Positions 59,980 through 64,000 of a DNA stretch of 64,000 nucleotides are shown in pieces; the first letter of the stretch is position 1, and every line of letters begins with the position of its first letter. This DNA is from Prinsepia uniflora (lineage: Eukaryota > Streptophyta > Magnoliopsida > Rosales > Rosaceae): NCBI GenBank assembly GCA_032719365.1, contig CM064862.1:87470503-87534502 (forward strand), in the 5' to 3' direction. The position numbers and the translations under genes are program-made. The notes beneath the pieces were generated by a model. It was not told the origin of the DNA. It saw only the letters and a list, made by a program, of their open reading frames with translations, and ran no database searches.

Positions 59980-60390
59980 TTAACGAGCCTCATCAGTTTC
60001 GCACAAGCCCACGGCTCGAATGAGGAAAGCCGATCCAGCCACGACGACCGCCGCGAAAACAAGAGGCACTATGAAATCGAAGCGGGACTTGCTGAACATG
60101 TGAGCCGGCAAGCACACAATATCTCCAGGTACTTCGCACGGAACCCTAATGAAAGCTTCCGAGTTGCACGCGGTAGAGAACGAAGACGTCGACGAAATGG
60201 CGGACACGAACGCAACCTCGGGCGAAAAGGAGGCCAGCGCCACCGTCAAAGTAAGCAACGAGGTCCACGTTGCAGCGTAGATGAGCACTGGCCACCGCGC
60301 GCAGAGGCTCGTGAGGGTGGAGGCGAAGATCGAGCGGAACATGGTGTAAATTGGTGTTGGGAAGACAAGGGGGTGAGGCTGGGAGTTCAT
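59980..60390 (-). CDS. Small plant-specific membrane protein, intronless
   Basis: A single-exon minus-strand frame of 136 codons; Met17 (60342) is the likelier start, giving 120 residues, because sequence before it (MNSQPHPLVFPTPIYT) looks like leader and relatives begin MFRS/MYRS. It has two hydrophobic segments: after RWPVLIYAATWTSLLTLTVA, and near the C-terminus FIVPLVFAAVVVAGSAFLIR, so it probably spans a membrane twice. Between them are conserved-looking EVAFVSAIS and VCLPAHMFSKSRFDF. I recognise it as a conserved uncharacterised land-plant transmembrane protein; no function is known to me. The frame is intact and terminates at 59980. The neighbour upstream is the UNC93-like pseudogene (same strand), with no indication of a shared role. 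Confidence 0.72.
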   Translation of the reverse strand: MNSQPHPLVFPTPIYTMFRSIFASTLTSLCARWPVLIYAATWTSLLTLTVALASFSPEVAFVSAISSTSSFSTACNSEAFIRVPCEVPGDIVCLPAHMFSKSRFDFIVPLVFAAVVVAGSAFLIRAVGLCETDEAR

Positions 60391-60798
60391 ATATGTGTGA
60401 CTGAAGGGTCAAAGAGTCAAAAGTGAGAGGAGGGGGGCCTAATTTCAACGACTTTGTGAACGTTGGCGTTTATGTACGAGATGGGAAATGGCACTTAATT
60501 GTTGACTGCTCATATTTGTTTTGGTGGGTTTTGTTTGTTAATCAGATCTCGAATAAAATTAAGGAATTATACAAAGGGCGGTTTAAATTCAAATCCTGAA
60601 TCTTTGAACTTTGACATGAACTTTTTATTTCTCTAAACATGGCACACAATGACAGTACAGATTTGCAAATGGATGGATTGAGAGAAGAAAACAAAATGCA
60701 TAAATACCTGCTTGTATAGTGTATGCACAAGGGTTTTTTCTTTGTTTTTTTTTTTTTGGTCTGAACACAAGGGTTTTTTCTTGACGATGACTTCATGT
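60391..60798. promoter_or_regulatory. Upstream region of the small membrane-protein gene
   Basis: About 400 bp to the end of the UNC93-like gene. GC-rich leader near 60400-60440, then AT-rich. No distinct TATA box that I trust. Confidence 0.35.
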
Positions 60799-63120
60799 TT
60801 ACACATTATGAGCTTGGAGATGGGGAAGCGAGAGAAGAACAAAGGCGGTGTATGAGATACAGATCGCAGCAAGCATAACAATCAGCATTGCCTACAATGA
60901 GATGTATGAATTGACGAAGAAGACGACTGCAATGGAAGCACTCTGCCAGACCTTCAGCTGCGCGAATGCTCCTTCCTGTCACCAAAATCATCAAAACCAA
61001 AACAGATGGTATCAATACAAGTTGTTCTGAACTTAAACGAACTAGGGAAACAGTGTAGCTAATACCGTGTCGTTCTTGAAGAATATCCCAAGCAAAGCAC
61101 TGAGTTGTGTATTTAAGACTCCATCACCAATGCCCAACAGAGCTGCCATTATGAGAGGGTAAACAATCCCAAGTACACCACTCACCGCGCTGCATCATAG
61201 AAATTACAGATAACACAACTCCAATGTTTTCGTTTTACGCCAAAGATTCGAACTACATGTAAATTTCAGACTTGTATAGGCTACATGTAAATGCTGCTAA
61301 CCTGTATTCTAGAAGAATCCATAAAAATATAATAGTCTGAAGGAGGACTCCACCAGAAACGATAATAGTGATGGACTTGAGGCCAGAGGTAAGTCGACCA
61401 GCAGCAAGTGAAAACTGAGATATGTTCCATCCAAGGTGAGATCACATATATAAGAGAGCAAAAACATCTTGCATCTCCAAATCTTGCTAAACAAGAATTT
61501 ATTCCATCTACCAAGCATTAAATGTCTGAACTAAATAATGGTCCGAAATGAACTAGAATGATTGACCAAAAAAAAAACTGTAATAGAATGGTAACAATAC
61601 AAATTACTTACAATTGCATCGAAAGCACCATAAACTGCCATTGCACCTCCCACACCAGAAACACCAAGAGTTGGAGTAACAATATACTTGGTGTATACAG
61701 CCCTAAATTAGAATAACTGTGCAATGCTTAATAAGGGAAAATCAAAAGAAGAATTAAGAAAAATAAAACAAATGATAACATTTTGGCTATGTAATTACCA
61801 CACAAATGCTTGCTGTAATAAGCGGGATGATCAATAGCATCCGTATATCATACAAAGGAGTGATGATCGACTTTGACAAAGATAACAGATAAGCATATAT
61901 ACTGAAAGAGGAATCCTGGGGTTCCTCCTCTCCTTTACCATCTCTTTTACTCAAGAAGCACATCAGTATGGTACCTAAAGTCATACTGATCAGAAATACA
62001 CTGAACAATAAGGTTGTGCCACCAGTAGTTCCCCCCTATAGCGACAAGAAGATCAGTTTTAAAACAGTCGGAGAATAGAAAAGAGTCCGATGAGTGAATG
62101 AAAGGACACTACAAACACAAATTCAACTTTAACTACAAAGATGGCAGTGACACATACTGTTCTGTCAGTAAGCATGGCGAGCGTTATGAGATTTCCGACA
62201 AACTGAAAAAGTTCAGAGTAAAATTATAAGCAAAAACGGCCAACAAAAATTAGATGAGTAATGTAACTCGAATTATTAACAGAACAAACTACTCTTAGTG
62301 AAAAACACACGCACACAATTCTTTAAAAAGATCCAACAGATTCACCTGATGACAGGCAAACATTCCCCAAAATTCTCCATTGAAATGGCCCATAACTGTT
62401 CCTTCATGCAAGCTATTATCTTGGGCATGACTACGAGCAGTCGAAGTTAAATATGTAACCTGATAGACCCACATTATGATCAGAAAATAAAGTTCTAGCC
62501 TTTCCCACCAAATAATAAGGCTCTTTTTACTTGAAACAAATACATAGATATCGTACCTGCCCAACCCATATGATTGAAGCAGCAAATCCCATGTACAAAG
62601 AAGCTGGAACCACAGTATACCTACATGAAAACACTTCAACACTAAAGCCTATGCATTTCGACACATTTATATGGCTTAGTATGAATACAAGGAAATTAGT
62701 AACTACCAAGAGGGAAACAAATTTGCTGCTATGAACAACCAATATCCAGTAGTCCCAAGAATTAAAGCATTCTTTGATCCCAATTTGCGAACCACCGAAG
62801 ACGCCACCAGACAGAAGAATGTGAAAGATACAAAATCCCAAGTGAAATGTTACCCAAATCATCCTCCTGAACCCAAATTCACAAACTATCAACATCAATT
62901 TAGCAAAGCGAAAACATGTATTTCAATTGAAGTTCAAACTTCAAACTCTCACAGTGTTGACGCTGCTCTCTAGGTTCTGAACGGCGCCGTAGGCGAGGAA
63001 GATGAGCAGGAAGGCGGAGCTGAAAATATGAATATCCCTTGTATGAATCCTTCGGGTTTTAATCTGCAAATTGTTGATGACAAGTGGCGTCTCCTCATCA
63101 CGAGAATCCGAAGAGTCCAT
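60799..63120 (-). pseudogene. UNC93-like transporter, ten exons, three disabling changes
   Basis: Minus-strand exons: 62953-63120, 62707-62866, 62557-62620, 62346-62459, 62158-62202, 61799-62035, 61612-61702, 61302-61414, 61066-61189, 60799-60975; GT-AG borders, about 437 codons, the length of plant UNC93-like (MFS) membrane proteins. Signatures: LLIFLAYGAVQNLESSVNT (start MDSSDSRDEE), GFAASIIWVGQ, NGEFWGMFACHQ, GTTGGTTLL, GVSGVGGAMAVYGAFDAI, EGAFAQLKVWQSA. Lesions: exon 2 is 4 nt short within TATCTTTCACATTC, after GILYLS; exon 6 is 14 nt short before CAGCAAGCATTTGTGTG (AYSGL expected, from family recall); TAG in exon 10 (near 60894-60896) where Gln is expected in ISLQAM. Exon phases fit only if the deleted bases are restored. 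Animal UNC-93 modulates K+ channels; plant members are linked to K+/abiotic stress. This copy should give no normal protein. Confidence 0.85.
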
Positions 63121-63501
63121 AGCTTCGAATTCTCTGTACAGAATCAGAATAATATCTGATTCTCAGAGAATCACTATAAAACCCGACATGTGCCAGAGAA
63201 TCCAAAATCCGATAGAGTGAAGCCAAGAGGCCCAAGACGAGGGGGCCGGCAAGAAAGTTGAGAGCTAGTAGACAAACGGTACCAGTTGACTTTCAAGTTG
63301 GATTCATTTTAGCTCATAAACTCTGATAAACCGTTTGGTTGCTGAGAAAATATAGTGAAAATGAAAAAAATTGTTCAGCTGGTTTAATTTTTAGATCAAA
63401 AAATCTACATTTTGTTGAGTTAATGCCTCCTTAGTGGATTATTAATGCATTGAATTTGATTATATATTGGGAATAAATACATGGTGTTGTTCATTCAACC
63501 T
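63121..63501. other. Upstream region of the UNC93-like gene
   Basis: Contains the 5' leader of the minus-strand gene (GATTCTCTG-type repeats 63140-63200) and AT-rich sequence up to a copia-like LTR. No gene. Confidence 0.4.
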
Positions 63502-64000
63502 TGTAGGAAAAGATTGATGTGGAAGCTTCATGAAGAAGAACATTAATTGAAGAAGGTGCATGAATGGACTTCAATGAAGGATGTTGAAATGTGAGGAAAT
63601 TGTCCCACATTGGAAAAGCACAAATACAACTTGTGCCTTAAGCACTATATAAGGTGGAGAGTTTGGTCACATTTCAACATCAAGGAGAACACCTCACAAG
63701 TGAGTGAGTGCTTCAAGAGTGTGTATAGCTCTTGGGCTAGAGTGATCTTCTTGAGCACTTCAGGAGTGTGTATAGCTCTTGGAGTAGAATGATCTTCTCG
63801 GTTAAGAGAAGGTGAAAGAGTGTGTATAGCTCTTTGGGGTAGAGTGATTTTCTCGGGTTGAGAGAGGGTGTACAAGGGGTATCCTATTGGGTACAAGGGC
63901 TCAAGTTGGGTATAAACTTGAGTAGTGTAATCTTGTATTTTGTATTCTTTCATAGTGAAGGAGAAAACTCTCCGAGGACGTAGGCAAGTTAATTGGCCGA
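63502..64000 (+). mobile_element. Copia-like LTR, continuing past the window
   Basis: Starts TGTAGGAAAAGATTG and includes a TATA box ACTATATAAGG near 63645 with a leader, then a triple repeat of GTGTGTATAGCTCTTGG, spaced about 48-50 bp (63720, 63767, 63820), and CTCCGAGGACGTAGGCAAG near the end, a stretch typical of Ty1-copia LTR 3' regions. The right end is outside the window, so length and target duplication are unknown. Confidence 0.68.

Overview
The window looks like plant nuclear DNA, probably from a woody eudicot; Rosaceae is only a weak guess. It has GT-AG spliced genes, AT-rich introns and intergenic DNA, and very dense LTR retrotransposons. These include Cassandra-type TRIM elements with 5S rRNA-like sequence in their LTRs, hAT-like elements with 8-bp target duplications, and solo LTRs. 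All gene names come from recalled family sequences; no database search was run.

Layout. At 0.1-14.5 kb, insertions pile up in and around a dead SLOW GREEN 1-like (TPR protein) relic: a hAT-like element, a second hAT-like element containing a solo LTR, a 3.0-kb solo LTR with perfect target duplications, and a 7-kb non-coding LTR element that splits the relic. At 14.5-25.5 kb are a Cassandra LTR, a long non-autonomous gypsy-like element (LTRs starting TGTAACGACCC, 3.2-kb non-coding interior) and several minisatellites. At 25.5-29 kb are one more LTR and a broken ATG101-like relic. At 29-48 kb is a mosaic of gypsy relics, two more copies of the non-coding interior, a 620-bp-arm palindrome of LTR ends, a 254-bp tandem duplication, and two more Cassandra elements, one nearly complete with target duplication.

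The gene-rich end is 52.7-63.1 kb. It holds an apparently intact 8-exon short-chain dehydrogenase/reductase of the TIC32-like type (+). Next is a second copy (+) that has a nonsense codon, a 1-nt frameshift and a precisely missing last intron. After these come a small intronless membrane-protein gene (-) and a ten-exon UNC93-like transporter gene (-) carrying three independent disabling changes. A copia-like LTR starts at 63.5 kb and runs off the window.

Only two protein genes look intact: the first TIC32-like gene and the small membrane-protein gene. The rest is gene relics and transposon strata. The most informative signals are the decay pattern of the duplicated reductase and transporter, the nested insertion history of the SG1-like relic, the LTR palindrome, and a non-coding retroelement interior seen in three copies.
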